Shown here: in pieces, positions 44,540 through 53,667 of the stretch
How positions within the stretch are numbered: position 1 is the first letter of the stretch
Layout: the number at the start of each line of letters is the position of its first letter
NCBI RefSeq assembly: GCF_018100985.1
Contig: NZ_JAGJEI010000009.1
Coordinates: 88,819-152,818 of the forward strand
Length of the DNA: 64,000 bases
Source of the DNA: Pseudoalteromonas sp. MMG007
GTDB taxonomy: Bacteria; Pseudomonadota; Gammaproteobacteria; Enterobacterales; Alteromonadaceae
Reading direction: 5' to 3'
Notes under the pieces: model-generated
Database searches by the model: none
Told to the model about the DNA's origin: nothing
Seen by the model: only the letters and a program-made list of their open reading frames with translations
Made by a program: the position numbers and the translations under genes

Positions 44540-45652
44540 ATGAATTTACACAGCGCACAAGAAATCATCGACGACATTAAAGCCGGTAAAATGGTTATTT
44601 TAATGGACGATGAAGACAGAGAAAACGAAGGCGATTTAATAATAGCTGCTGAGCATATTAGTGCAGAAGCAATTAACTTTATGGCTACTCATGGCCGGGG
44701 TTTAATTTGTTTAACCATGACGCAAGAGCGTTGCGAGCAACTTGATTTACCATTAATGGTTAAAAACAATGGCGCAGCGTTTTCTACTAACTTTACTATG
44801 TCGATTGAAGCATCTAAAGGTGTTACAACAGGTATATCTGCAGCAGATAGAGCGCGTACAGTGCAAGCGGCTATTGCAAAGGGTGCTGTACCAAGCGATA
44901 TCGTACAGCCAGGTCATATTTTTCCAATTATGGCACAGCCGGGTGGTGTTTTAACGCGTGCAGGCCATACCGAAGCAGGCTGTGATTTAGCACGTTTAGC
45001 TGGGCTTGAAGCATCATCAGTTATTGTTGAAATACTCAATGCCGATGGGACTATGGCTCGCCGTCCCGATTTAGAAATATTTGCTAAAGAGCATGGTATT
45101 AAAATTGGCACCATTGCTGATTTAATTGAATACCGTAACTTAAACGAAACCACCATTGAGCAAGTTGCTAAATGTAAACTGCCAACTGAGCACGGTGAGT
45201 TTGATTTAGTAACATACAAAGACACCATTGACGGACAATTACATTACGTATTGTTAAAAGGCGAAATTAAAGAGCAAGAACCAACGCTTGTTCGCGTGCA
45301 TTTACAAAGTACCTTTAACGATATTTTACTCTCTGATAGAAGTGCGGATCGTAGTTGGGGTCTTTCTGACGCGATGGCTTACATAGCTAAAAATGACGGT
45401 GCTTTGGTTATTTTAGGTAAGCAAGAAAGCACTGAAGAGCTTGAGGCAACAGTAAAAGCATTTGCCGCAGCTGATGCCGGTGAAAATGTAACACCTCGTA
45501 AATTTAAAGGTACATCGCGTACTGTTGGTGTTGGCTCGCAGATACTGGCTGACCTAGGTATTAAACAAATGCGCCTAATGAGCCGCCCTAAAAAGTATCA
45601 TGCACTTTCGGGCTTTCATTTAGAAGTGGTTGATTACGTTGAGCCGCAATAA
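44540..45652 (+). CDS. ribBA: 3,4-dihydroxy-2-butanone-4-phosphate synthase with degenerate GTP cyclohydrolase II domain (RibBA/RibBX)
   Basis: The protein is 370 residues. The N-terminal RibB domain (about 1-200) is intact: [33 protein letters not shown], and [16 protein letters not shown]. The C-terminal GTP cyclohydrolase II-like domain (about 205-365) lacks the three zinc Cys residues: where active enzymes have HSEC...RCDCG this reads [20 protein letters not shown]. The YHRQEGR-type catalytic stretch is also lost (VILGKQES). It therefore should make only 3,4-dihydroxy-2-butanone-4-phosphate, like the RibBX variants described in proteobacteria. A separate ribA must be elsewhere. It starts 29 bp after ribE. 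Confidence 0.92.
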   Translation: MNLHSAQEIIDDIKAGKMVILMDDEDRENEGDLIIAAEHISAEAINFMATHGRGLICLTMTQERCEQLDLPLMVKNNGAAFSTNFTMSIEASKGVTTGISAADRARTVQAAIAKGAVPSDIVQPGHIFPIMAQPGGVLTRAGHTEAGCDLARLAGLEASSVIVEILNADGTMARRPDLEIFAKEHGIKIGTIADLIEYRNLNETTIEQVAKCKLPTEHGEFDLVTYKDTIDGQLHYVLLKGEIKEQEPTLVRVHLQSTFNDILLSDRSADRSWGLSDAMAYIAKNDGALVILGKQESTEELEATVKAFAAADAGENVTPRKFKGTSRTVGVGSQILADLGIKQMRLMSRPKKYHALSGFHLEVVDYVEPQ

Positions 45653-45753
45653 GCGGTTTGCTTTAAACTAGTCTATTTTCTTATTTTTATGGTATGATGC
45701 GCAGCAATTTTTGCGCAATCGCAACCGCTTGAACATATTTTTAGGGTTATCAA

Positions 45754-46218
45754 ATGAAAATTATTGAAGGTAATAAGTACGCTCCAGGCAAAAAATTCGC
45801 TATCGTTATATCACGTTTTAACGACTTTATTGGTAGCAGCCTACTTGAAGGTGCTGTTGATGAGCTAAAACGTACCGGCGGCGTATCTGATGACGACATT
45901 ACAGTTGTTTATGTACCTGGTGCAGTTGAACTACCTTTAGCGGCAAAGCGCATTGCAGCAAAAAAAGAGTATGATGCAATCATCGCATTGGGCGTAGTGA
46001 TCAGAGGTGGTACACCACACTTTGACCTCGTTGCTGGCGAATCAAACAAAGGCCTTGCAAACGTATCGCTTGAGTATGATATCCCGGTTGCATTTGGCGT
46101 ATTAACTACAGAAAGCATTGAACAAGCAATTGAACGCGCTGGTACCAAAATGGGTAACAAAGGCGGCGAAGCGGCATTAGGCGCGCTTGAAATGGTTAAT
46201 GTGTTAGATAAAATTTAA
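45754..46218 (+). CDS. ribH: 6,7-Dimethyl-8-ribityllumazine synthase
   Basis: The protein is 154 residues. Motifs are [32 protein letters not shown] and the catalytic histidine region [17 protein letters not shown], then [15 protein letters not shown]. It joins the RibBA and RibD products. A 101-bp gap separates it from ribBA and contains AAGCGGTT (near 45653) and AACCGCTT (near 45724) as a distant inverted repeat and a TATGAT hexamer, so it may have its own promoter. nusB begins 15 bp downstream. Confidence 0.96.
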   Translation: MKIIEGNKYAPGKKFAIVISRFNDFIGSSLLEGAVDELKRTGGVSDDDITVVYVPGAVELPLAAKRIAAKKEYDAIIALGVVIRGGTPHFDLVAGESNKGLANVSLEYDIPVAFGVLTTESIEQAIERAGTKMGNKGGEAALGALEMVNVLDKI

Positions 46219-46233
46219 GTTTAAGGAATTTTT

Positions 46234-46644
46234 GTGAAACCAGCAGCAAGACGTAAAGCACGTATCTTAGCACTTCAGGCCGTTTATTCTTGGCAATTAA
46301 GTGGCAATTTAATTGCCGATATCGAACAACAAATGTTGATCGAAAACGACGTGACTAAAATTGATGTTGAATACTTTAAAGATTTAGCTACCGGCGTTGC
46401 TGTTAACTACAAGCAATTAGACGAAGCTGTATCTCCACATTTAACACGTCCGTTTGATGATTTAGATATGGTTGAGCGTGCAATTTTACGTTTAAGCGCG
46501 TATGAGCTTAAATTCCGTGAAGATGTACCTTACAAAGTAGCAATCAATGAAGGCATTGAACTTGCGAAAATATTTGGCGCAGAAGATAGCCATAAATTTG
46601 TAAACGGTGTACTTGATAAAGCTGTTAAGCATTTACGCAAGTAA
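46234..46644 (+). CDS. nusB: Transcription antitermination protein NusB
   Basis: This 136-residue all-helical protein begins with GTG (TTTAAGGAATTTTTGTG) and reads [20 protein letters not shown] at its start, the typical NusB N terminus. [21 protein letters not shown] and [14 protein letters not shown] follow. With NusE it binds the boxA of rRNA leaders. The last gene of the riboflavin row; a hairpin terminator lies 70 bp on, directly before thiL. Confidence 0.96.
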   Translation: MKPAARRKARILALQAVYSWQLSGNLIADIEQQMLIENDVTKIDVEYFKDLATGVAVNYKQLDEAVSPHLTRPFDDLDMVERAILRLSAYELKFREDVPYKVAINEGIELAKIFGAEDSHKFVNGVLDKAVKHLRK

Positions 46645-46713
46645 TACTAACGTATTTAAAGCGCGCTATTATAATGAGTAGTGCTTTGAACGTTAGTACA
46701 CGTTAAAAAGGAG

Positions 46714-46736
46714 AGCCGGCATAGGTCGGCTTTTTT
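46714..46736 (+). terminator. Hairpin with U tract between nusB and thiL
   Basis: AGCCG (46714-46718) pairs with CGGCT (46727-46731), followed by TTTTTT. The stem is short, so termination is likely partial. It lies between the only visible Shine-Dalgarno sequence (AAGGAG, 46708-46713) and the thiL ATG at 46741; when the hairpin forms, the effective spacing falls to about nine bases. Confidence 0.6.
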
Positions 46737-46740
46737 GTGT

Positions 46741-47715
46741 ATGAAGGAATTTGAATTAATAAACCGCTACTTTAAAGGTCGCGGTATCACCCGTCGTGAC
46801 GTAAATCTTGGTATTGGCGACGATTGCGCTTTAGTAACTGTGCCACAAAACTGCCAACTAGCCGTTACAACCGACACCCTTGTTGCTGGTGTACACTTTT
46901 TTGATGATATTTCCCCTCGCGCATTAGGTCACAGAGCACTTGCTGTAAATTTAAGTGATTTAGCGGCTATGGGCGCTGAGCCTACATGGGTGTCAGTTGG
47001 GTTAACGTTACCAAGCATTGACCAACAGTGGATTGAAGAATTTACAGAAGGCATGCACGAAATAGCTGAGTACTTTAACGTACAAATTATAGGGGGCGAT
47101 ACTACACAAGGACCGCTTACTATTACTATTTGTGCAAAAGGCACGGTACCCGAAGGCACAGCACTTCGACGTAGCGGCGCAAACGTAGGCGATTGGATTT
47201 ATGTTACTGGTCCATTAGGTGATGCGGGGCTTGCAATTGAATCTCGCAAGCAAGGCATAAGTATTGAGCCAGAGCATTTAAAGTACTTGAATAAACGCTT
47301 TGATTTTCCAACTCCTCGCGTTGCTGCTGGGCAAGTATTGCGTGGTCTTGCCTCATCAGCGATTGATGTGTCAGATGGGTTGTTAGCCGACTTAAGCCAT
47401 ATTCTTGATATGTCTCAAGTTAATGCGTCCGTTAATGTCGAGAGTATTCCAAGGTCAGATGCAATGCAGGCGAGCCTTGAATTTAAAGATCAATTACCGT
47501 TTATTCTTAATTACGGTGATGATTACGAACTCTTGTTTACAGTACCCGACAGTAATAAAAGTATGCTAGAAATAAAGCTACGCCAATATGGTGTAGATGC
47601 GACATGCATCGGGCAAATTAAAAGTGGCGATGGCCAAATAGAACTTTTACACGACGGCGAAAAGTTTGATTTTGAACAACAAGGCTTTGAGCACTTTACC
47701 AAGGAGCCGGTTTGA
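46741..47715 (+). CDS. thiL: Thiamine-monophosphate kinase
   Basis: The protein is 324 residues from the ATG at 46741 (MKEFELINRYFKGRG); a TTG six bases upstream is possible but less likely. The PurM-like fold shows LGIGDDCALV, VTTDTLVAGVHFF, IIGGDTTQGPLTIT and AIDVSDGLLADL, with NYGDDYELLFT near the C terminus. It phosphorylates thiamine monophosphate to the diphosphate cofactor. Its last four bases overlap pgpA. The ribosome-binding site is separated from the start by a hairpin (see that entry). Confidence 0.95.
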   Translation: MKEFELINRYFKGRGITRRDVNLGIGDDCALVTVPQNCQLAVTTDTLVAGVHFFDDISPRALGHRALAVNLSDLAAMGAEPTWVSVGLTLPSIDQQWIEEFTEGMHEIAEYFNVQIIGGDTTQGPLTITICAKGTVPEGTALRRSGANVGDWIYVTGPLGDAGLAIESRKQGISIEPEHLKYLNKRFDFPTPRVAAGQVLRGLASSAIDVSDGLLADLSHILDMSQVNASVNVESIPRSDAMQASLEFKDQLPFILNYGDDYELLFTVPDSNKSMLEIKLRQYGVDATCIGQIKSGDGQIELLHDGEKFDFEQQGFEHFTKEPV

Positions 47716-48197
47716 CTTCTAAAACCAAATTTAATCTAAAACGCCCACATCAATTATTTGGCTTGGGTTTTGGTACTGGTCTTGCGCCAGTTGCACCAGG
47801 TACTTTTGGTACCTTTGCTGCTTTACCATTTATTTTTATGACCATGTATTACCCATTGTGGCTTCAAATTGTGTTTGCAGTTGTGATAAGTGTATTTGGT
47901 GTTTGGGCCTGTGGAAAAACCGCTGATGATTTAGGTGTACACGATCACCCGGCAATTGTATGGGATGAAGTGGCAGGCTATTACATTACGATGATTGGAG
48001 CTGCATTAAGCTGGCAAACTCTATTAGTTGGCTTTTTATTGTTTCGTTTTTTTGATATAGCCAAACCCGGGCCAATCCGTATGCTAGACAAACGCGTTCA
48101 TGGTGGTGTTGGTATTATGGCTGATGATATATTAGCGGGTATATTTTCGCTTGTATGTTTGCAAGCATTAATAAAAGCAGGTTTACTACCCTTTTAA
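47712..48197 (+). CDS. pgpA: Phosphatidylglycerophosphatase A
   Basis: This 161-residue inner membrane protein starts at TTG 47712 (TTGA overlap with the thiL stop), supported by AAGGAG five bases upstream. Motifs are GFGTGLAPVAPGTFGTFAALP, DHPAIVWDEVAGYY and the acidic FFDIAKPGPIRMLDKRVHGG, with several hydrophobic helices. It removes phosphate from phosphatidylglycerophosphate for phosphatidylglycerol synthesis. It is translationally coupled to thiL, the usual order in this group. Confidence 0.94.
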   Translation: MTSKTKFNLKRPHQLFGLGFGTGLAPVAPGTFGTFAALPFIFMTMYYPLWLQIVFAVVISVFGVWACGKTADDLGVHDHPAIVWDEVAGYYITMIGAALSWQTLLVGFLLFRFFDIAKPGPIRMLDKRVHGGVGIMADDILAGIFSLVCLQALIKAGLLPF

Positions 48198-48234
48198 TTT
48201 TTATCCTCAATTTGTTTAACTAGGTGGCAGCAAT

Positions 48235-51200
48235 ATGATGCGATTTTTACTGGTTTGTGTACTGATGTTGTGCGCGATGCCAAGTTGGGCCTCAATTACT
48301 GATTATGTAGTTAAGCAATGGAATATAAAAGATGGATTGCCCTCGCAATCGCTAAAAAGTGTAGTGCAAGATCAGCAAGGTTATATGTGGCTGGGCACTC
48401 AGTTTGGCTTAAGTCGATTTGACGGCACTACATTTACAAACTACAACACGCAAAATAGTCCTTTTTTACCTAGCAATGGTATTAATAAACTCTTAGTTGA
48501 TGCTAATGGATTGTTGTGGATTGGAACTAAAAGTGGTTTGGTGGTCATTAACCCAGCCACTTTTGCAGCGCAAGAATTTAATATTAAAGGCCCTGTAAGA
48601 GACATACTTGAAGACTCCAAAGGCAGTATTTGGATTGCAGCTAATGGCTTATATTATGTTGATAGAGGTCAGGTAGATTTACGCACTCAAATAAATGGGC
48701 CTTTGCCTATTGTTAACGCCACTGTAATTACTCAGATAGTTGGCTCTGTAAGTCAAATGGCGCTCTCCCCAGAGGGAATATGGCTAGTTAATGATCGTCA
48801 TTTATTACGTCTTACTAAGAGCTCCTCTGATTTTTCTAAACTACGCTTAGAGCTTACCGCAAAAATATCGCTACCAGAGCGATTAGCACAAACGATTGTT
48901 CACGACCTGTCTTTTTTAAATGGAAACTTGTATTTAGCGTCTGAACTCGGTGCTTACTTTTTAGATTTAGATGACGAGCTACGATCATTTCCACTGCCTA
49001 ATACGAATAACTCTGCCGTTTATAAATTTATGAGTGATACTGATGGTGGCTTGTGGATTTCGACCTATGGGCGATTACTGTTTAGAGATAAAACAGGTGA
49101 GTGGCAATGGGTAGAGCCAAGTCAGCTTGACCAAAGTATATGGTTTGCTGACATGTTTAGAGATGACAAAAACAACGTGTGGCTTGCAAGCTTTAGCGAG
49201 GGTTTATGGCTTGCTCATGAAGGGCGAGTCGAAAGGCATTCTGCTGTATCGCAAATGACAGAGTCGGTTATGGCTATAAGCCAAGCTCCAGATGGAAAGC
49301 TGTGGGTGGCTAATAAAAGCGGCATTGGTTATTTTGATTTAGATAAAAGCTTTATTAATTTACTACCAAGTAGCAAGTACGGCCGTGCTTCCGTTCATGA
49401 CTTACAATTTGACGGAGATCGCTTATATATAGCAACTGGGCGTGGGTTATTTGTTTTTGAAAATAATACTCTTTATACCGTACCTGGGCGAGCACTGCGC
49501 GATAACCCAGTGTTTGCAATTAGTCGCTCAAGTAAAGGCGGCTTTTGGATTGGAACTGGTCGTGGTTTATATCGCTTAAACTATGCTGGCTTAACGCCTT
49601 TTGCATACAATGCTTTTTTAGGTAGTAAGTTTATTACCTATGTATTAGATAAAACAAACTTTGGCGTAATTGGTACGAGTAAAGGTGCGTATTATTTTAC
49701 TGATCGCGGTATCGAAAAAATAGGCGATCAAACCACACTCGAAAGCGCATATGTAACAAGCGTGCTGCATATTGATGGTGTAGGTATTCTAATTGGCTCG
49801 CTAAACGATGGCCTTTTTTATAGAAGTACTCAAGGGCAGTGGCGACAGCTTGATGCCGCTAATGGGTTACCCTATGGCTCAATATTTAGTTTAGAGTACG
49901 ACAAAACCTTAAAGCATGTTTGGGTTAGTACTATGAAGGGCGTTTATAGAATGCCTGTAGAACAATTTAAAACAGATATAAAAAGTTTAAAAGTTGAAGA
50001 GGTTATTTCATCTTTTGACCGCCAGCTAGATGGCAAAGCTAACCAGTGTTGTAGTGGCCTTGGCCACGATGCGGTTGCCGATACAGGAAGCTCTATTTGG
50101 TATCCTAGTTTGCAAGGCATAGTAGAAATTCCTAAAGATGTAGAGCTGTTTGGGCTGCTTGCAATAAAACCAAAAATAGAAACAATTACTACGCCGCTTC
50201 GTAATTTAACGACTGCTGCACTTGGTAAAAAACCATCACTTGAAACCGATGAACGTGACATAACCCTTACTTATACTGCAATTGACTACTATGCACCTAA
50301 TAGCATTGAGTTTAGATATAAATTAACAGGTCTGGACAGTGATTGGCGTTATGCAAATACTCGCCGTGAAGCTATTTATACAAATTTACCAGCTGGCTCA
50401 TTTTTATTTCAGTTAGAAGCTAAGCGTCAAGGTGAAGATTGGACTAAAGCGCAAGAAGCTGAGTATGGGTTTACAGTCCCAGAGCGCTTTGACGAAACCA
50501 TTTACTTTAGATTGCTAATTACCAGCGGTTTTATCTTATTAATTTATCTAGTGTTCTGGGTGTTTAGAGCGCAGGAACGCAGAAAACAAGAAGCACTCGA
50601 AGGACTTATTACAGAGCGTACATTAGAGCTTCGCCAAGCTAACGACAAGCTAGGGCAAGTAAACTCACAGCTTAAGTTAGTAAGCCACTCAGATGAGCTC
50701 ACGGGCCTTCGTAGCCGTCGCTTTTTGTTCGACCAGCTTCCTAAGGATATAGAGCACTTTCAGCGTAATTCACAATCGCTGCAAGCTCAGGGAAAATCGC
50801 TGGTATTAGTAATTATTAACTTTGATAACTTTAGCCGTATCAACGATGCTTATGGCCCAATTGCAGGTGACAGTTGCTTACAGCAAATGGCTGCATTATT
50901 AAACTCCCGTACTCAGGGGTCTGATTATGTAGCACGTTGGAGTGGAGACGAATTTTTACTATTACTACGTGACTTTAAGTGTAATAAAATAGATGGTTAT
51001 GCATCTGATTTATGTAAATCTATAGCCAATAACTCGTTTCAATTACCCAATGGTAAAACAACAAGTATTACGGCATCGATCGGCTGGTCATTTTACCCGT
51101 TACCCTTATTAGGCGGCCAAGTTATTAGCTGGGAAACCTCTATTAACTTAGCAGATATAGCACTTCATCAAGTTAAAAAACGCGGTGGTGACGGTGTCGC

Positions 51201-51321
51201 TAATATTACTTTTGATGAGCAACTAGATGCATTCGAATTTGAACAAAACTCTAATGTTGATCAGCAATTGGGTATTTTACAAAGTAACGGCTTGGCAGAT
51301 ATAAAGGTGTGGATGCGATAA
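48235..51321 (+). CDS. Two-component-propeller sensor protein with GGDEF domain
   Basis: The protein is 1028 residues. A signal peptide (MMRFLLVCVLMLCAMPSWA) precedes a large periplasmic propeller of Reg_prop repeats (about 25-680; for example WNIKDGLPSQSLKSVVQD and GGLWISTYGRL). A Y_Y_Y domain follows at about 690-750 (FRYKLTGLDSDWRYA), then one membrane helix (about 768-788), a coiled linker and a GGDEF domain (about 835-1005). The GGDEF signature is SGDEF (903-907) and the first metal-binding Asp of the usual DIDHF is Asn (N862 in INFDNF). Cyclase activity is therefore doubtful; it may act as a c-di-GMP effector or be inactive. No EAL domain is present. Confidence 0.88.
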   Translation: MMRFLLVCVLMLCAMPSWASITDYVVKQWNIKDGLPSQSLKSVVQDQQGYMWLGTQFGLSRFDGTTFTNYNTQNSPFLPSNGINKLLVDANGLLWIGTKSGLVVINPATFAAQEFNIKGPVRDILEDSKGSIWIAANGLYYVDRGQVDLRTQINGPLPIVNATVITQIVGSVSQMALSPEGIWLVNDRHLLRLTKSSSDFSKLRLELTAKISLPERLAQTIVHDLSFLNGNLYLASELGAYFLDLDDELRSFPLPNTNNSAVYKFMSDTDGGLWISTYGRLLFRDKTGEWQWVEPSQLDQSIWFADMFRDDKNNVWLASFSEGLWLAHEGRVERHSAVSQMTESVMAISQAPDGKLWVANKSGIGYFDLDKSFINLLPSSKYGRASVHDLQFDGDRLYIATGRGLFVFENNTLYTVPGRALRDNPVFAISRSSKGGFWIGTGRGLYRLNYAGLTPFAYNAFLGSKFITYVLDKTNFGVIGTSKGAYYFTDRGIEKIGDQTTLESAYVTSVLHIDGVGILIGSLNDGLFYRSTQGQWRQLDAANGLPYGSIFSLEYDKTLKHVWVSTMKGVYRMPVEQFKTDIKSLKVEEVISSFDRQLDGKANQCCSGLGHDAVADTGSSIWYPSLQGIVEIPKDVELFGLLAIKPKIETITTPLRNLTTAALGKKPSLETDERDITLTYTAIDYYAPNSIEFRYKLTGLDSDWRYANTRREAIYTNLPAGSFLFQLEAKRQGEDWTKAQEAEYGFTVPERFDETIYFRLLITSGFILLIYLVFWVFRAQERRKQEALEGLITERTLELRQANDKLGQVNSQLKLVSHSDELTGLRSRRFLFDQLPKDIEHFQRNSQSLQAQGKSLVLVIINFDNFSRINDAYGPIAGDSCLQQMAALLNSRTQGSDYVARWSGDEFLLLLRDFKCNKIDGYASDLCKSIANNSFQLPNGKTTSITASIGWSFYPLPLLGGQVISWETSINLADIALHQVKKRGGDGVANITFDEQLDAFEFEQNSNVDQQLGILQSNGLADIKVWMR

Positions 51322-51349
51322 TGCCCGACCAATGTTATTGGTCAGGCAT
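51321..51349. terminator. Hairpin between GGDEF gene and lipoprotein gene
   Basis: ATGCCCGACCAAT and ATTGGTCAGGCAT form a 13-bp stem with one mismatch and a three-base loop, directly at the stop codon. There is no U tract on either side, so it is a weak intrinsic terminator or an mRNA end protector between convergent genes. Confidence 0.5.
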
Positions 51350-51362
51350 GGTGAGGTTAACT

Positions 51363-53471
51363 CTATTTGTTAAGCCATGCTGGTAATATTGCAACCGACT
51401 CTGGTGCTGTAAATGCTGTACTGGCGTCAGCGCTAATATCGCCTCCGGTAATATTTAAAATATCGTTAAAGCGCATAACTACGTTATTTGACTTTTCTGC
51501 TACGTATAAATCAGTTCCGGTATACATAATATCAACCGGGTTACCGAGTAAGGTATTTGGGCCGCTAATAGTGGTACTTATATTTACTAGGCCTGATGCC
51601 GTTGCAACGTTATTCAACACGTATATCTTTCCATCATCAGCAATCGTTGCACTCCCAACATCTGAGAGTATTAACGAGTCACTTAATGAGTCGTAGTCGA
51701 TGCCGTGTATATTACTTGGTGCCTCTACAGCTGCGCCTGCGTTTGCAGGGTTTATAAGTCTATCCTCAACTGCAATGTTAGTACTGCCGGCCATTAGTTT
51801 GCTTTTAACTTCGTCAAATACAGCAACGGTTCCGTTTGTGAGTGCTACAAAAGCTCGGTCAGTATTTGCATCGTAATCAACATCCCAAGGACGGGCATCG
51901 TTTGCAAAAGTAAGCGTCATTAACGGGCTCGCATCCCCTGTGGTACACGTTGAAAATATAGAAATACTTGGAGTATCTTCATTGTTTTCTGCAACTAAAA
52001 TCATACCGCTATCAGAGGCTACATCAAGACCTTTGGGTGATATAAGACCTGTATTTGAGCCAGTAATAATACTGTCTTGGTTTGTATTATAAGTTTGCCC
52101 ATCTCTGTTTATTGCGACTTTATTTGAAATAACAATTCCGCCAATAGAGGTTGTACTATTATCGAACGTTGTATAGCTATTTCCTGCTTTATCAAAGGCT
52201 ACACTTTCGATTGTTTGACTTGCGTTATAATTGCCAATTTCTGTGTTAAGTTGTGAGCTTAGGCGACTAATTTGCCCAGTTGTTTCACCCGCAGTGCTTG
52301 GGTTACTGCTTACCGCAACACCTAGAAGTGCCAGGTTAGCGGTATCACTATCAGAAATGTCAGGCATCTCATTTTGCATACCTAGTTTACTAATTGACTC
52401 AGGTTTAATTGTTGAAGTGACTAAATCTGGCGTAATATCGCCGCTTTGGCCTGAGAATATATTGCTAAACACAAGAACGGCATCATTTGATTTTTCGGCT
52501 ACACGTAAGTCACTGCCTTCAAGGCTTATATCTACTGGATTACCAAGCATTGTCGCTGGACCTGCAATACTACGTGCAACGCTTACTAAACCCTCTGCAG
52601 TTGAAGCATTATTAATTACAAACAGCGAACCATCGGTTGCGTCTGTGGTACTGCCTACATCAGACAAAACAAGTTTATTAGTATTTGAGTCATAAACAAT
52701 ACCATGAATATTTACAGAGATTTGTACGCCATCATTATTACTAGGGGTAATAGTGCGACTAGGCATTGCAGCAAATTCACCACCAACAAAGTTATCGTAA
52801 ACGGCTACATCGCCATTTGTAAGTGCTACGTAAAGACGGTCGTTAGATTCATCATAATCAACATCCCACGGTGCAGCTTCTGTAATGGTTGTTCCTAGAG
52901 GAGTTGCATCTCCAGCAGCTGTAGCGCCAAAAGTCGTTACTTGCATAGCACCAAAGTCAGCAATAAAAATAAGGCCACTTTTTTGTGATACAGCTATTCC
53001 TTTAGGGTTTACCAGTGTTGTGTTAGTACCTGTTATTTCACGATCTGTATTGGAGGTAAATTCTGCACCGTCAGCCCGATTTGCAAGCTGACAAATGGTT
53101 TTTATACTGGCACTTTCGCTTGCTTGTAATAAATTACCAAGGCTATCAAATGCAACACCTTCGTTAGCAGTTGTATTAAAGGTTTTTAGTTTAGAGGTAT
53201 TTTGGTTAATTAAATCAATGGTGCCAGTATTACTCTCGCCATTGTTTGCTAACACAAATGTTGCTGATGCAAAACCTGGGCTGCCATTTGTACCGTCGGT
53301 CCCGTTTAGTCCATCGGTGCCTGCAATACCATCTACGCCGTTCTCACCGTCGTCTGAGCTACAGCCTGTAATGCCGATTAATACTGCAAGTGTTAAAGCT
53401 GAAAAACTAAGCGTATGTTTAAGCGTATTTTTTTGTGCAAAATGAGTTATTAAATTAGCTTTATTCATCAT
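51363..53471 (-). CDS. Lipoprotein with collagen-like tag and duplicated beta-propeller module
   Basis: The protein is 702 residues. A signal peptide ends in the lipobox ITGC (Cys 37), then Gly-X-Y triplets run from about residue 42 to 66 (eight in a row, rich in Asp and Asn). Two copies of a module of about 300 residues follow: copy 1 at about 70-360 and copy 2 at about 383-694. Matched pairs include NPKGIAV/SPKGLDV, PWDVDYDESND/PWDVDYDANTD, YVALTNGDVAVYD/FVALTNGTVAVFD, NIHGIVYD/NIHGIDYD, GNPVDI/GNPVDI and LRVAEKSND/LYVAEKSNN. The repeats look like NHL/YVTN-type propeller blades. It is a surface or periplasmic lipoprotein of unknown function. A binding role is inferred from the propeller. 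Confidence 0.7.
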   Translation of the reverse strand: MMNKANLITHFAQKNTLKHTLSFSALTLAVLIGITGCSSDDGENGVDGIAGTDGLNGTDGTNGSPGFASATFVLANNGESNTGTIDLINQNTSKLKTFNTTANEGVAFDSLGNLLQASESASIKTICQLANRADGAEFTSNTDREITGTNTTLVNPKGIAVSQKSGLIFIADFGAMQVTTFGATAAGDATPLGTTITEAAPWDVDYDESNDRLYVALTNGDVAVYDNFVGGEFAAMPSRTITPSNNDGVQISVNIHGIVYDSNTNKLVLSDVGSTTDATDGSLFVINNASTAEGLVSVARSIAGPATMLGNPVDISLEGSDLRVAEKSNDAVLVFSNIFSGQSGDITPDLVTSTIKPESISKLGMQNEMPDISDSDTANLALLGVAVSSNPSTAGETTGQISRLSSQLNTEIGNYNASQTIESVAFDKAGNSYTTFDNSTTSIGGIVISNKVAINRDGQTYNTNQDSIITGSNTGLISPKGLDVASDSGMILVAENNEDTPSISIFSTCTTGDASPLMTLTFANDARPWDVDYDANTDRAFVALTNGTVAVFDEVKSKLMAGSTNIAVEDRLINPANAGAAVEAPSNIHGIDYDSLSDSLILSDVGSATIADDGKIYVLNNVATASGLVNISTTISGPNTLLGNPVDIMYTGTDLYVAEKSNNVVMRFNDILNITGGDISADASTAFTAPESVAILPAWLNK

Positions 53472-53622
53472 TTTTACCTTTTAAATATTCCATTAAATTT
53501 AGGTAAATAACGCGCTTGCTTATATTGCATAGACTAAGCGGCACCGATTATTTACATGTTAACCTCATATCGATAACGGCTTAAAAGTAAAACTGGATGC
53601 AAAAGAGTTAATATTAAAAATA

Positions 53623-53648
53623 AAAAAGGAGCCTTAAGGCTCCTTTTT
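53623..53648 (-). terminator. Terminator of the xseB-ispA-dxs operon
   Basis: AAAAAGGAGCC and GGCTCCTTTTT form a perfect stem around TTAA; on the minus strand it ends in a T run, 20 bp past the dxs stop. Confidence 0.92.
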
Positions 53649-53667
53649 AATAAATTTAGTAAATAGA

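Noticed and set aside
42148..45753. FMN riboswitch in the riboflavin operon
   Set aside because: None of the intergenic gaps holds the conserved RFN sequence blocks or enough length for the element.
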